Assembly: GCA_022769845.1 (NCBI GenBank)
Contig: JALEIO010000213.1
Location: forward strand, 1-6,195
Length of the DNA: 6,195 nucleotides
Direction: 5' to 3'
DNA from: Oscillospiraceae bacterium
GTDB taxonomy: Bacteria; Bacillota; Clostridia; UMGS1810
The position numbers and the translations under genes are program-made. Under the pieces are notes generated by a model, which had not been told where the DNA came from, did no database searches, and worked only from the letters and a program-made list of their open reading frames with translations. Shown here piece by piece: positions 1 to 6,195 of this stretch (position 1 is its first letter; each line of letters starts with the position of its first letter).

Positions 1-756
1 ATTAATTCCCTCCTCACACGACAAGCTGCCTTTATACTTAAGATTATCCTTCACCACCGCGTGCGCGTCATTGCACATTGACCCGAACGGAAACGTGAAA
101 ACATAAGCATCTATACCGGTTTTTTCCTTTATTAAACGCTGATTTTTTGATAGGTCGTCAAAAAGCATTTTTTTGTACGCCTCGCTGCTTTCGCCCTTTT
201 TCTTTCCTGCGCCGTTTCGCGCCTTACCGTAGCTGTGCAAATTGTACGAATGATTTTGAATTTCAAAAACATCGGTGCTTGCCTTTATATCCTCCCACGT
301 CATATGCGAATAATACTTGCTGCGCTCACCGCTTGCGGAATATTTTTCGCTCTGAATACCTATTACCGACAAAACCGCCTTAAACCCAAACTCCTTTAAA
401 ATGGGATATGCAAGCAAAAAATTATTGTAGTATCCGTCGTCAAAGGTTATCATAATCGGCTTTTCGGGCAGAGGAGCACCGTTTTCCACATAATTTACAA
501 GGTCGGCAAAAACCACCGTGCTGTAACCGTTATCCTTTAAATACTGCATATCGCTCTTAAGCTCATCGGGCGAAATTATAAACTTTCCGAGCCGCTTGTT
601 ATCATCCAACACAAGATGATACATAACAATCGGCAGCTTTATTCCGTCTCGTTCGGCAACGGTTAAAACGTCCTTTTGCGAAATAAGCGAACAAACAGAA
701 TAGCAAACAAGCATTATCGCGCAAAGCAGCGACAAAACCACATTCTTACTTGACAT
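1..756 (-). CDS. Polysaccharide deacetylase (NodB/CE4-type), membrane-anchored, C-terminus cut by window edge
   Basis: Predicted metal-dependent deacetylase that removes N-acetyl groups from an amino-sugar polymer (peptidoglycan or an exopolysaccharide) outside the membrane. The 252 visible residues form one open frame with no stop. Residues 5-24 are a hydrophobic signal anchor. A YH motif (Y46-H47) precedes the NodB domain. Motif 1 is TFDDG (residues 104-108; D106 the likely base, D107 a metal ligand). Motif 2 is NHSYNLH, with H169 and H174 five residues apart as in the PgaB/IcaB branch. Motif 3 is FPFG (222-225). The last visible residues, SCEEG, precede the missing end of the domain, so some tens of residues probably lie beyond the left edge. 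ATG at 756 is chosen; an in-frame GTG at 765 would add three residues and overlap the upstream gene. The start lies one base after the stop of the M23 peptidase, which suggests translational coupling. Family is secure; the substrate is not known. Confidence 0.93.
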   Translation of the reverse strand, partial: MSSKNVVLSLLCAIMLVCYSVCSLISQKDVLTVAERDGIKLPIVMYHLVLDDNKRLGKFIISPDELKSDMQYLKDNGYSTVVFADLVNYVENGAPLPEKPIMITFDDGYYNNFLLAYPILKEFGFKAVLSVIGIQSEKYSASGERSKYYSHMTWEDIKASTDVFEIQNHSYNLHSYGKARNGAGKKKGESSEAYKKMLFDDLSKNQRLIKEKTGIDAYVFTFPFGSMCNDAHAVVKDNLKYKGSLSCEEGIN

Positions 757-757
757 A

Positions 758-1786
758 TTACCCACCGTTTTCCGTTAATAATCTCTCATAAAACATAGTT
801 TTTCGCCTGTAATTTTTTTCGCCGTCGATTTTTTCCACCGCCGACCTGTTTTTCTTCAGAAATTCTGTAATTTCATATACGTCAATCCAGATTTCGTTGT
901 TTCCGTCCTTCTGCACCTCATCAAAAATAATCTGCATACCGAAATGAAGATGCGGAATGTTGATATTGTTGACATTTTCCTTTGAACTGTATCCCGTCAT
1001 CCCAAGATATCCTATAACCTCGCCCGCGCTTACGGTGTCTCCCTCTTTAAGATGCGTATTGAACGGGAAATCCTTGCGAAGATGCGCGTAATAATAGTAC
1101 CTTTTTCTGTCAAAGCTGCGTATGCCTACTCTCCAGCCGCCATACCTGTTCCAGCCCATAACCTCAACCGTCCCCGATTCAACACAGATTATCGGCGTGC
1201 CTATACTTCCCAAAAGGTCGTTTCCGAGGTGCTTGCGCTTAAATCCATAGCTTCGGCTGCTGCCAAAATCCTTGTAATGAGAAAAGCCGTATCCCGCCGC
1301 GATGGGCGAAAACGCCTTAAGCCCATAGCTTTCGCACCAGTCCTCACCTTCTTTTTTAGTGTAAAAATCACCCACAAATCCGCCGAGAACTGCGTCATAA
1401 GCCTCTTTATAATATTTATAATACTTTTCATTTTGACAAATTTCCTCCGCCGTTTTTCCCTCTTTCATAAGGGCGGCGCATTTATCCATATACGACAAAT
1501 CAAGATTTTTAAAGCTGCCGCCGCATTTTTCGCCGCACAGTGCGAGCAGTGTTACCCAGTCGATATGGTTTTTTTCCGATACAGTCTTTACATCATAATT
1601 ATATGCTTTTGTCATAGCCTCGTTTGTAACCGAAAAATCCACCCATTTTATGTAATCACTGCCTGTTTCCACCGCTTTTTCAACTCTGCTGTTATTTACC
1701 GCGGCAAACATCGCAAACACAAAAAGAACCGCAAGCGCGCACAGCGTAAGCGATTTCCGTTTAAAAAAAAGCACTGCAAAATTCAC
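758..1786 (-). CDS. M23 (LytM-type) metallopeptidase, single-pass membrane-anchored
   Basis: Predicted zinc endopeptidase of the lysostaphin/LytM family that cuts peptide bridges in peptidoglycan on the outer face of the membrane. The 342-residue product has a basic N-terminus (KRK, 9-11), a membrane segment at about 12-30, an unassigned, probably helical region at about 43-145, and the M23 domain at about 155-290. All catalytic motifs are present: HLGND (H186 and D190, zinc ligands), YAHL (H235) and PHLHFG (H279; H281 third zinc ligand). It should therefore be active, unlike degenerate M23 scaffolds. The C-terminal tail of about 50 residues is polar and charged. The start at 1786 is GTG; a second in-frame GTG at 1774 has a better placed Shine-Dalgarno sequence and would shorten the protein by four residues. 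The gene lies 61 bases after the GH13 gene and is followed after one base by the deacetylase, which supports a joint role in wall remodelling. Topology resembles SpoIIQ, but that identity is not claimed. Confidence 0.95.
   Translation of the reverse strand: MNFAVLFFKRKSLTLCALAVLFVFAMFAAVNNSRVEKAVETGSDYIKWVDFSVTNEAMTKAYNYDVKTVSEKNHIDWVTLLALCGEKCGGSFKNLDLSYMDKCAALMKEGKTAEEICQNEKYYKYYKEAYDAVLGGFVGDFYTKKEGEDWCESYGLKAFSPIAAGYGFSHYKDFGSSRSYGFKRKHLGNDLLGSIGTPIICVESGTVEVMGWNRYGGWRVGIRSFDRKRYYYYAHLRKDFPFNTHLKEGDTVSAGEVIGYLGMTGYSSKENVNNINIPHLHFGMQIIFDEVQKDGNNEIWIDVYEITEFLKKNRSAVEKIDGEKNYRRKTMFYERLLTENGG
763..766 (-). promoter_or_regulatory. Weak ribosome binding site of the deacetylase inside the end of the M23 gene
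   Basis: GGTG lies six bases before the ATG at 756 and within the last codons of the M23 gene. It is short, which fits re-initiation by ribosomes finishing the upstream gene (stop TAA, one base, then ATG) more than independent strong initiation. Confidence 0.45.
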
Positions 1787-1788
1787 CC
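1783..1788 (-). promoter_or_regulatory. Possible ribosome binding site that shifts the M23 peptidase start
   Basis: GGGTGA contains five contiguous bases (GGTGA) complementary to the 3' end of 16S rRNA and lies eight bases before an in-frame GTG at 1774. If used, it overlaps the GTG at 1786 that gives the longest frame, and the protein would begin at what is residue 5 of the longer version. For the GTG at 1786 the only upstream candidate is AGG at 1797-1799, ten bases away and weaker. The membrane anchor is intact in both versions. Confidence 0.5.
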
Positions 1789-1847
1789 ACTTACTGCCTG
1801 AATAGTAAATGTATATGAATTTTTGCCGTGCATTATGTTTTTATATT

Positions 1848-3701
1848 TTATTTTAATTCCCCGATAACAGCCGCGCCGTTTTTTGAAACCGCAAGGTGCC
1901 CGTTTTCATAACGGCAGCCAACCGAAAATAAAATTGCCTTTTCATCGCAGTTTACAAAAAACGGATCGTCATCAGTATTTGCGCACACAAAAAGATTTTC
2001 GTTTTCGTCCTCACGCGCAAATGCGAAATTATGCTGATTTTGCCACAAAAACGAAATTTTGCCCGTCTTTAGCGCAGTATGCGAATTTTTAAGATTTGCA
2101 AGCTCTTTATAATAAGCGATAAGAGAAAAATCCTCATTTCCCCACGGATAAAACGCGCGGTTAAACGGGTCCTCAAACCCCTCCATACCCGCTTCGTCGC
2201 CGTAATATATGCACGCGCATCCGGGAAGCGTAAACTGCAACGCCGCGCATAGCTTTTCCTTTGCCAGCGCTATTTTCCTGTCGTCTGCGTTCATTTTATA
2301 AGCTGCCTTTTCCTCACGGGTAAGATGCATCACATTCGGCATAAGCGCCGTCAAAATACGAATGGTATCGTGAGTTGATAAGCTTGTCATAACGCAGTCC
2401 AGCACAGGCTTGGGATAATTTTCGGCAATAGTCATAACGGTGTCGGCAAACGAAAATCCGCTTACAGCACCGTTTGCAAAACCTATAATTACGTTCTGAT
2501 ACGGATAATTCATTACAGAATCAAGCTCGGAATGTGAAAAATATTTGCGCAAAATTCCGTAGCTTTCCTTATTTGACGCGTCCTCCCAAACTTCTCCCAT
2601 AACAAGAGCGTCTTTTTTAATTTCCTTAACCTTTTTTGTAAGCGCGGCTATAAACTCGTCGGGAAGCTCGTCCGCAACGTCCAGACGCACGCCGTCCGCA
2701 CCAAGACCTAACCATTTTGAGAGAACCGAATTTTCATCAAAAATTATATAATTCATAAAGCTTTCGTTCAGCTCATTTACGCACGGAAGCGTGTCAATGC
2801 CCCACCACGAGGTGTATTTTTCGGGATATTGCGAAAACGAATACCAGCTTCGGTAAGGCGAATTTTCATCACTGTATGCGCCGCCGCCGAAGATTTTCTT
2901 TTTGTCAAAATAAATGCTGTTGCTGCCCGTGTGCGAAAACGCACAGTCAATTATGATTTTAATGCCGTTTTTGTGAGCACACTCGCAAAGATTGGCAAAA
3001 TCGGCTTCGCTGCCCAGCATAGGGTCGATTTTTTTATAATCGGCAGTGTCATAACGGTGGTTTGAAAACGCGAAAAATATAGGATTAATGTAAATAACAC
3101 CCACGCCGAGCGACTTTATATATCCCATTTTTTCGCTTATACCGTTTAAGTTTCCGCCAAAAAAATCGTTGTTTAAAATCTCGCCGTTTTCATCCGGCAA
3201 AAATACAGGCGGCTCGTTTTTGGATTTATGCACCGTGTACGGCTCTAATTTTCCGCTGACCTCTCCGTTTAATTTACCCTCAAAAAAACGGTCGGGAAAA
3301 ATCTGATAATACACCCGTCCTTTAAAACATTCCGGCGTATCATAGTCTTTGTCATAGCAGGTTACCTGCCATTTCGAGCCGTCCGAAATATTTGTGTCAC
3401 CCGAGCCGTATTTAAAAAGATTAAAGGACGAGCTGCGCGTTTCTATCTTAAAATAATAGCGGTAAAGTCCGCAGAAAGAAAGCGCAAACACGCACGAAAA
3501 AACCTCGTAGTTATCCTCTGATTCAACGACTGATAAAGGCTGCTGCATAAAAAATCCATCACTGCGTTCCAGAATTAAAAAGCATTTCTGCGTTTCGCAG
3601 TTTTTCGGAATTTTTATCTTTATTTCACATCTTTCGTCTGTTTTGAGCGAGCCGAACGGCTTTTTGTAATATTCGTTTTTGCTGTCGAAAAGTATTCTCA
3701 T
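1848..3701 (-). CDS. GH13 alpha-glucan hydrolase, neopullulanase/cyclomaltodextrinase-like, cytoplasmic
   Basis: Predicted alpha-amylase-family enzyme that hydrolyses alpha-1,4 (perhaps also alpha-1,6) bonds in maltodextrins, cyclodextrins or glycogen fragments. The 617 residues comprise an N-terminal beta-sandwich-like region (about 1-120), the catalytic barrel (about 128-530, opening with YYQIFPDRF) and a small C-terminal domain. Visible conserved regions: HRYDTADY (215-222); region I IDCAFSHTG (D252, H257); region V LPCVN (305-309), the position of MPKLN in neopullulanases; region II GADGVRLD (R339, nucleophile D341); region III MGEVWED (acid/base E370); region IV STHD (H444, D445); and YYGDEAG (499-505). 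No signal peptide is present, and about 17 cysteines fit a reducing cytoplasm. The start ATG has AAGGAA five bases upstream. Its position directly after the phosphorylase gene suggests it processes internal glucans with that enzyme. Deviations in regions I and IV (S256 and T443 where Asn is usual) leave all catalytic residues intact. Exact specificity cannot be set from sequence. Confidence 0.95.
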   Translation of the reverse strand: MRILFDSKNEYYKKPFGSLKTDERCEIKIKIPKNCETQKCFLILERSDGFFMQQPLSVVESEDNYEVFSCVFALSFCGLYRYYFKIETRSSSFNLFKYGSGDTNISDGSKWQVTCYDKDYDTPECFKGRVYYQIFPDRFFEGKLNGEVSGKLEPYTVHKSKNEPPVFLPDENGEILNNDFFGGNLNGISEKMGYIKSLGVGVIYINPIFFAFSNHRYDTADYKKIDPMLGSEADFANLCECAHKNGIKIIIDCAFSHTGSNSIYFDKKKIFGGGAYSDENSPYRSWYSFSQYPEKYTSWWGIDTLPCVNELNESFMNYIIFDENSVLSKWLGLGADGVRLDVADELPDEFIAALTKKVKEIKKDALVMGEVWEDASNKESYGILRKYFSHSELDSVMNYPYQNVIIGFANGAVSGFSFADTVMTIAENYPKPVLDCVMTSLSTHDTIRILTALMPNVMHLTREEKAAYKMNADDRKIALAKEKLCAALQFTLPGCACIYYGDEAGMEGFEDPFNRAFYPWGNEDFSLIAYYKELANLKNSHTALKTGKISFLWQNQHNFAFAREDENENLFVCANTDDDPFFVNCDEKAILFSVGCRYENGHLAVSKNGAAVIGELK

Positions 3702-3706
3702 AAATT

Positions 3707-3712
3707 TTCCTT
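3707..3712 (-). promoter_or_regulatory. Ribosome binding site of the GH13 gene
   Basis: AAGGAA ends five bases before the ATG at 3701 and supports that start. It lies in the 47-base gap after the phosphorylase stop, which otherwise shows no convincing terminator or promoter. Confidence 0.75.
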
Positions 3713-3748
3713 GCTTAAATTATTTCGTAAAAACAGCCGGTTTGCGCA

Positions 3749-6157
3749 TTAAAGCTTTATATTCCAAATGTTGTCCGCATATTCCTTAACCGCTCTGTCC
3801 GCCGAGAAAATACCTGCCTTTGCAATGTTGACAAGCGACATATCAGTAAATTTATCTTTGTCGAGGTATGCTTTGCCGACTTTCTCCTGCGCTTGTCTGT
3901 ACGACTCAAAATCGGCGATTGTCATATACGCGTCCGCAGTGCCGAAGCTGTTTGTAAGAAGCGATTTTGAAATATCGTCAAAACGTGTGCCGAGTATGCC
4001 CGAAGTAAGCATATCAAGCACTCTTTTAAGCTCGGGCGTAACAAAGAAATTCGGGTTGTAGCCTTTTCTCCACAGTTCTTCAACTTCAGGTGCAGTCATA
4101 CCGAAAAGGAAAATATTTTCCCTTCCTACCTGCTCACAAATTTCAACGTTTGCTCCGTCAAGAGTGCCGAGCGTTACCGCACCGTTAATCATAAGCTTCA
4201 TATTGCCCGTTCCCGACGCTTCTTTGCCGGCAATGGAAATCTGCTCCGAAATTTCCGCCGCAGGAATGATAATCTCCGCAAGCGAAACCTTATAATCTTC
4301 AACAAACACAACCTTTATTTTGTCGCGCACCGCCGCGTCGGAATTAACAAGGTCGGCAACCGCCGAAATAAGGCGTATAATCTGCTTTGCCATAATGTAT
4401 CCTGCCGACGCCTTCGCCGCAAAAACAAAGGTTCGGGGGGTGATGTCCGCATTGGGATTATCCTTAATCACATTATACATATGCAAAATCTGCAAAACAT
4501 TCAAAAGCTGACGTTTATACTCATGCAAGCGCTTAATCTGCACGTCAAAAATCGACGACGGGTCGACATTTACACCGTTTGCCTGCGAAATATATTTTGC
4601 AAGCGCCTGCTTTTTGGTAAGCTTGATTTTTTGGAGCGATTCAAGCACATTTTTATCGCCCTTATATTTTAAAAGTCCCTCAAGAGCAGTTGCGTCATGC
4701 ACAAATTTATCGCCGATAAGGTTCTTTAAAAGCGATGAAAGCTCGGGATTGGACTGACACAGCCATCTTCTGTAAGCGATGCCGTTTGTAACGTTTGTAA
4801 ACTTATCGGGGTCAATATTGTAATAATCCTTAAAAATGCTGTTTATTAAAATATTGCTGTGCAGTTTCGACACGCCGTTGACCTTGTGGCAGGCGGCAAG
4901 ACAAAGGTTTGCCATACGCACCTCACCGTGCGCAACCGGCGACATATATTCGATTTTTGCAATATCGCCCGGGTAAAACTCGTTAAGCTTCTGCACCAGA
5001 CGGCGATTGATTTCAAGCACAATTTGATAAATTCTCGGAAGCTCCGCCGAAAACAGGCTTTCGGGCCAGCGCTCCAACGCCTCGCTCATAACGGTATGGT
5101 TTGTGTAAGTAAGCGTTTTTGTAACAATATCCCACGCCTTATCCCAGTCGTATCCGTACTCGTCAATGAGTATTCTTGTAAGCTCGGGCACGCAGAGTGC
5201 AGGGTGAGTATCATTAATATGAATAGCAACCTTATCTGGAAGGTTATCGAGCGTTTTATACTTTTTCATATGCTTTGAAAGTATGCTCTGAAGCGATGCG
5301 GATACCAAAAGATACTGCTGCTTAATTCGCAGGCGCTTGCCCTCAATATGGTCATCGGCAGGGTAGAGAATTTTTGAAATTACCTCCGCCATGGTGTTTT
5401 CTTCAAGCGAACGAACGTATTCGCCACGGGAAAACGCAGTCATATCAAGGTTGTTCGGCGATTTTGCACTCCATAAAATAAGCTTGTTTACAGCGTCGGT
5501 GTCATAACCCGAAATATACATATCGTACGGCACTGCCAGAACGGACTGATAATTTTCGTGTGTAACCTTTAATTTTCCGTCTGTCCAGTCTTCCTTAAGC
5601 GTGCCGCCGAATTTTATTATAAACGATTCGTCCTCGCGTCTGTTAAGCCATACGTCGCCCATTTCAAGCCAGTTATCGGGAAATTCCATCTGCCAGCCGT
5701 CAACAATTTTCTGCTTGAAAATGCCGAACTCGTAGCGGATTGAATAGCCTGTTCCCATCATACCCTGGCTTGTCATAGCGTCCATATAACACGACGCCAA
5801 ACGTCCGAGACCGCCGTTGCCGAGTCCTGCGTCGGGCTCCATTGCATACAGCGCGTTAATGTCAATTTTCTTTTGCTTGAGCGCACTTTTGAAAACGCTT
5901 TCCATACCGAGGTTATAAAGGTTATTGCGAAGAGATGTTCCAACCAGAAACTCCATTGACATATAATAAACCTGTTTTCCCTCTTTTTCCTTATACTGCT
6001 TTGCAAACTTGCTCCTTTTTTCCGCAAGCAAATCCTTAACAACATAGCACAGCGATTTATACGCCTGCTTTTCGGTAGCGTCGTCTATCGAGCAGCCGAA
6101 AACATTCATACATTTTGTATTAAGGAGATTAGTTACTTCTTCTTTTTTGTAGTTCAT
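3749..6157 (-). CDS. glgP: Glycogen/starch/alpha-glucan phosphorylase (GT35)
   Basis: Pyridoxal-phosphate enzyme that releases glucose-1-phosphate from the non-reducing ends of alpha-1,4-glucans using phosphate; cytoplasmic, in glycogen or maltodextrin breakdown. The 802-residue length is normal for bacterial members. Conserved blocks run in order: MSMEFLVG (66-73), EPDAGLGNGGLGRLASC (107-123), the GYSIRYEFGIF block (137-147), HINDTHPAL (313-321), NHTVMSEALERWP (353-365), KRLHEYKRQ (542-550) and EASGTGNMKLMINGA (646-660), in which K654 is the PLP-binding lysine, followed by GTLDGANVEI (664-673). The protein begins close to the family core, without the long N-terminal extension that carries the phosphorylation site of animal enzymes. 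The ATG start is preceded at eight bases by AAGGGGG, a strong Shine-Dalgarno sequence. It is the most upstream gene visible; the GH13 gene follows after 47 bases and could process the limit dextrins. MalP-type maltodextrin phosphorylase is an alternative name for the same activity; sequence alone does not separate them. Confidence 0.98.
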   Translation of the reverse strand: MNYKKEEVTNLLNTKCMNVFGCSIDDATEKQAYKSLCYVVKDLLAEKRSKFAKQYKEKEGKQVYYMSMEFLVGTSLRNNLYNLGMESVFKSALKQKKIDINALYAMEPDAGLGNGGLGRLASCYMDAMTSQGMMGTGYSIRYEFGIFKQKIVDGWQMEFPDNWLEMGDVWLNRREDESFIIKFGGTLKEDWTDGKLKVTHENYQSVLAVPYDMYISGYDTDAVNKLILWSAKSPNNLDMTAFSRGEYVRSLEENTMAEVISKILYPADDHIEGKRLRIKQQYLLVSASLQSILSKHMKKYKTLDNLPDKVAIHINDTHPALCVPELTRILIDEYGYDWDKAWDIVTKTLTYTNHTVMSEALERWPESLFSAELPRIYQIVLEINRRLVQKLNEFYPGDIAKIEYMSPVAHGEVRMANLCLAACHKVNGVSKLHSNILINSIFKDYYNIDPDKFTNVTNGIAYRRWLCQSNPELSSLLKNLIGDKFVHDATALEGLLKYKGDKNVLESLQKIKLTKKQALAKYISQANGVNVDPSSIFDVQIKRLHEYKRQLLNVLQILHMYNVIKDNPNADITPRTFVFAAKASAGYIMAKQIIRLISAVADLVNSDAAVRDKIKVVFVEDYKVSLAEIIIPAAEISEQISIAGKEASGTGNMKLMINGAVTLGTLDGANVEICEQVGRENIFLFGMTAPEVEELWRKGYNPNFFVTPELKRVLDMLTSGILGTRFDDISKSLLTNSFGTADAYMTIADFESYRQAQEKVGKAYLDKDKFTDMSLVNIAKAGIFSADRAVKEYADNIWNIKL

Positions 6158-6165
6158 TAAAAATT

Positions 6166-6172
6166 CCCCCTT
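6166..6172 (-). promoter_or_regulatory. Ribosome binding site of the phosphorylase gene
   Basis: AAGGGGG lies eight bases before the ATG at 6157 and is the strongest Shine-Dalgarno sequence in the window. It fixes the start of the phosphorylase and fits a well-translated gene. The remaining bases to the right edge (6173-6195) are AT-rich; I see no promoter boxes, so the promoter probably lies outside the window. Confidence 0.85.
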
Positions 6173-6195
6173 AAAGCTTTTTTCTCACATCATTT

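Noticed and set aside
1052..1801. Long plus-strand open frame of 249 codons opposite the M23 gene
   Set aside because: It lies almost wholly antisense to a well-supported gene, its translation matches no family I recognise, and its low-complexity Phe, Ile, Arg and Lys-rich stretches look like complement of the real coding strand.
1808..1815. TATACATT on the minus strand, similar to a sporulation SigE -10 element (CATACA-T)
   Set aside because: The nearest -35-like sequence (ACATAAT) is a poor match and lies about 16 bases away, more than the usual spacing. In an AT-rich gap this is likely chance.
1786..1832. Small hairpin or regulatory RNA in the gap upstream of the M23 gene
   Set aside because: Only a three-base stem (TGC with GCA) can be seen in the 61-base gap; nothing supports a structured RNA.
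3702..3748. Possible terminator between the phosphorylase and GH13 genes
   Set aside because: The only pairing (AAAC with GTTT around CGGCT, followed by T residues) is a four-base, AT-rich stem and too weak for an intrinsic terminator.
4859..5278. Plus-strand open frame of 139 codons opposite the phosphorylase
   Set aside because: It is antisense to conserved phosphorylase motifs and shows no independent coding evidence.
3749..6180. Ten-base repeat TTAAAGCTTT flanking the phosphorylase gene (3749-3758 and 6171-6180)
   Set aside because: It is short and AT-rich, and one copy overlaps the final codons and stop. There is no sign of insertion or target-site duplication, so coincidence is the simplest reading.

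Overview
The window looks like a chromosomal segment of an anaerobic, Gram-positive Bacillota bacterium, most likely a gut-type member of Clostridia. The reasons are the moderately AT-rich DNA, the Shine-Dalgarno signals of Bacillota type, TAA at all three visible stop codons, a cysteine-rich cytoplasmic enzyme, and protein sequences that resemble clostridial families. No rRNA, tRNA or other taxonomic marker is present, so the assignment is an inference.

All supported genes lie on the minus strand and read from right to left. From upstream to downstream they are: a complete glycogen/maltodextrin phosphorylase (3749-6157), a complete cytoplasmic GH13 alpha-glucan hydrolase (1848-3701), a complete membrane-anchored M23 metallopeptidase (758-1786), and a membrane-anchored polysaccharide deacetylase whose C-terminus runs off the left edge (1-756). 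The gaps are 47, 61 and 1 bases. None contains a convincing terminator, so the four could share a transcript. The 38 bases to the right of the phosphorylase hold its ribosome binding site and nothing else that I recognise.

The first two genes form a functional pair for intracellular glucan breakdown: the phosphorylase releases glucose-1-phosphate from chain ends, and the GH13 enzyme can hydrolyse the oligosaccharides or limit dextrins left behind. The last two form a tightly coupled envelope pair: both have an N-terminal membrane anchor and an extracytoplasmic zinc or metal-dependent domain, one predicted to cut peptidoglycan cross-links and the other to deacetylate amino sugars. A link between the two pairs, such as reserve use during wall remodelling or sporulation, is possible but not shown by the sequence.

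The window is densely coding and mostly conventional. I found no mobile element, CRISPR array, RNA gene or clearly new system. The points most worth a second look are the envelope gene pair, the uncertain start of the peptidase, its unassigned middle domain and cysteines, and the substitutions in the GH13 signature motifs.
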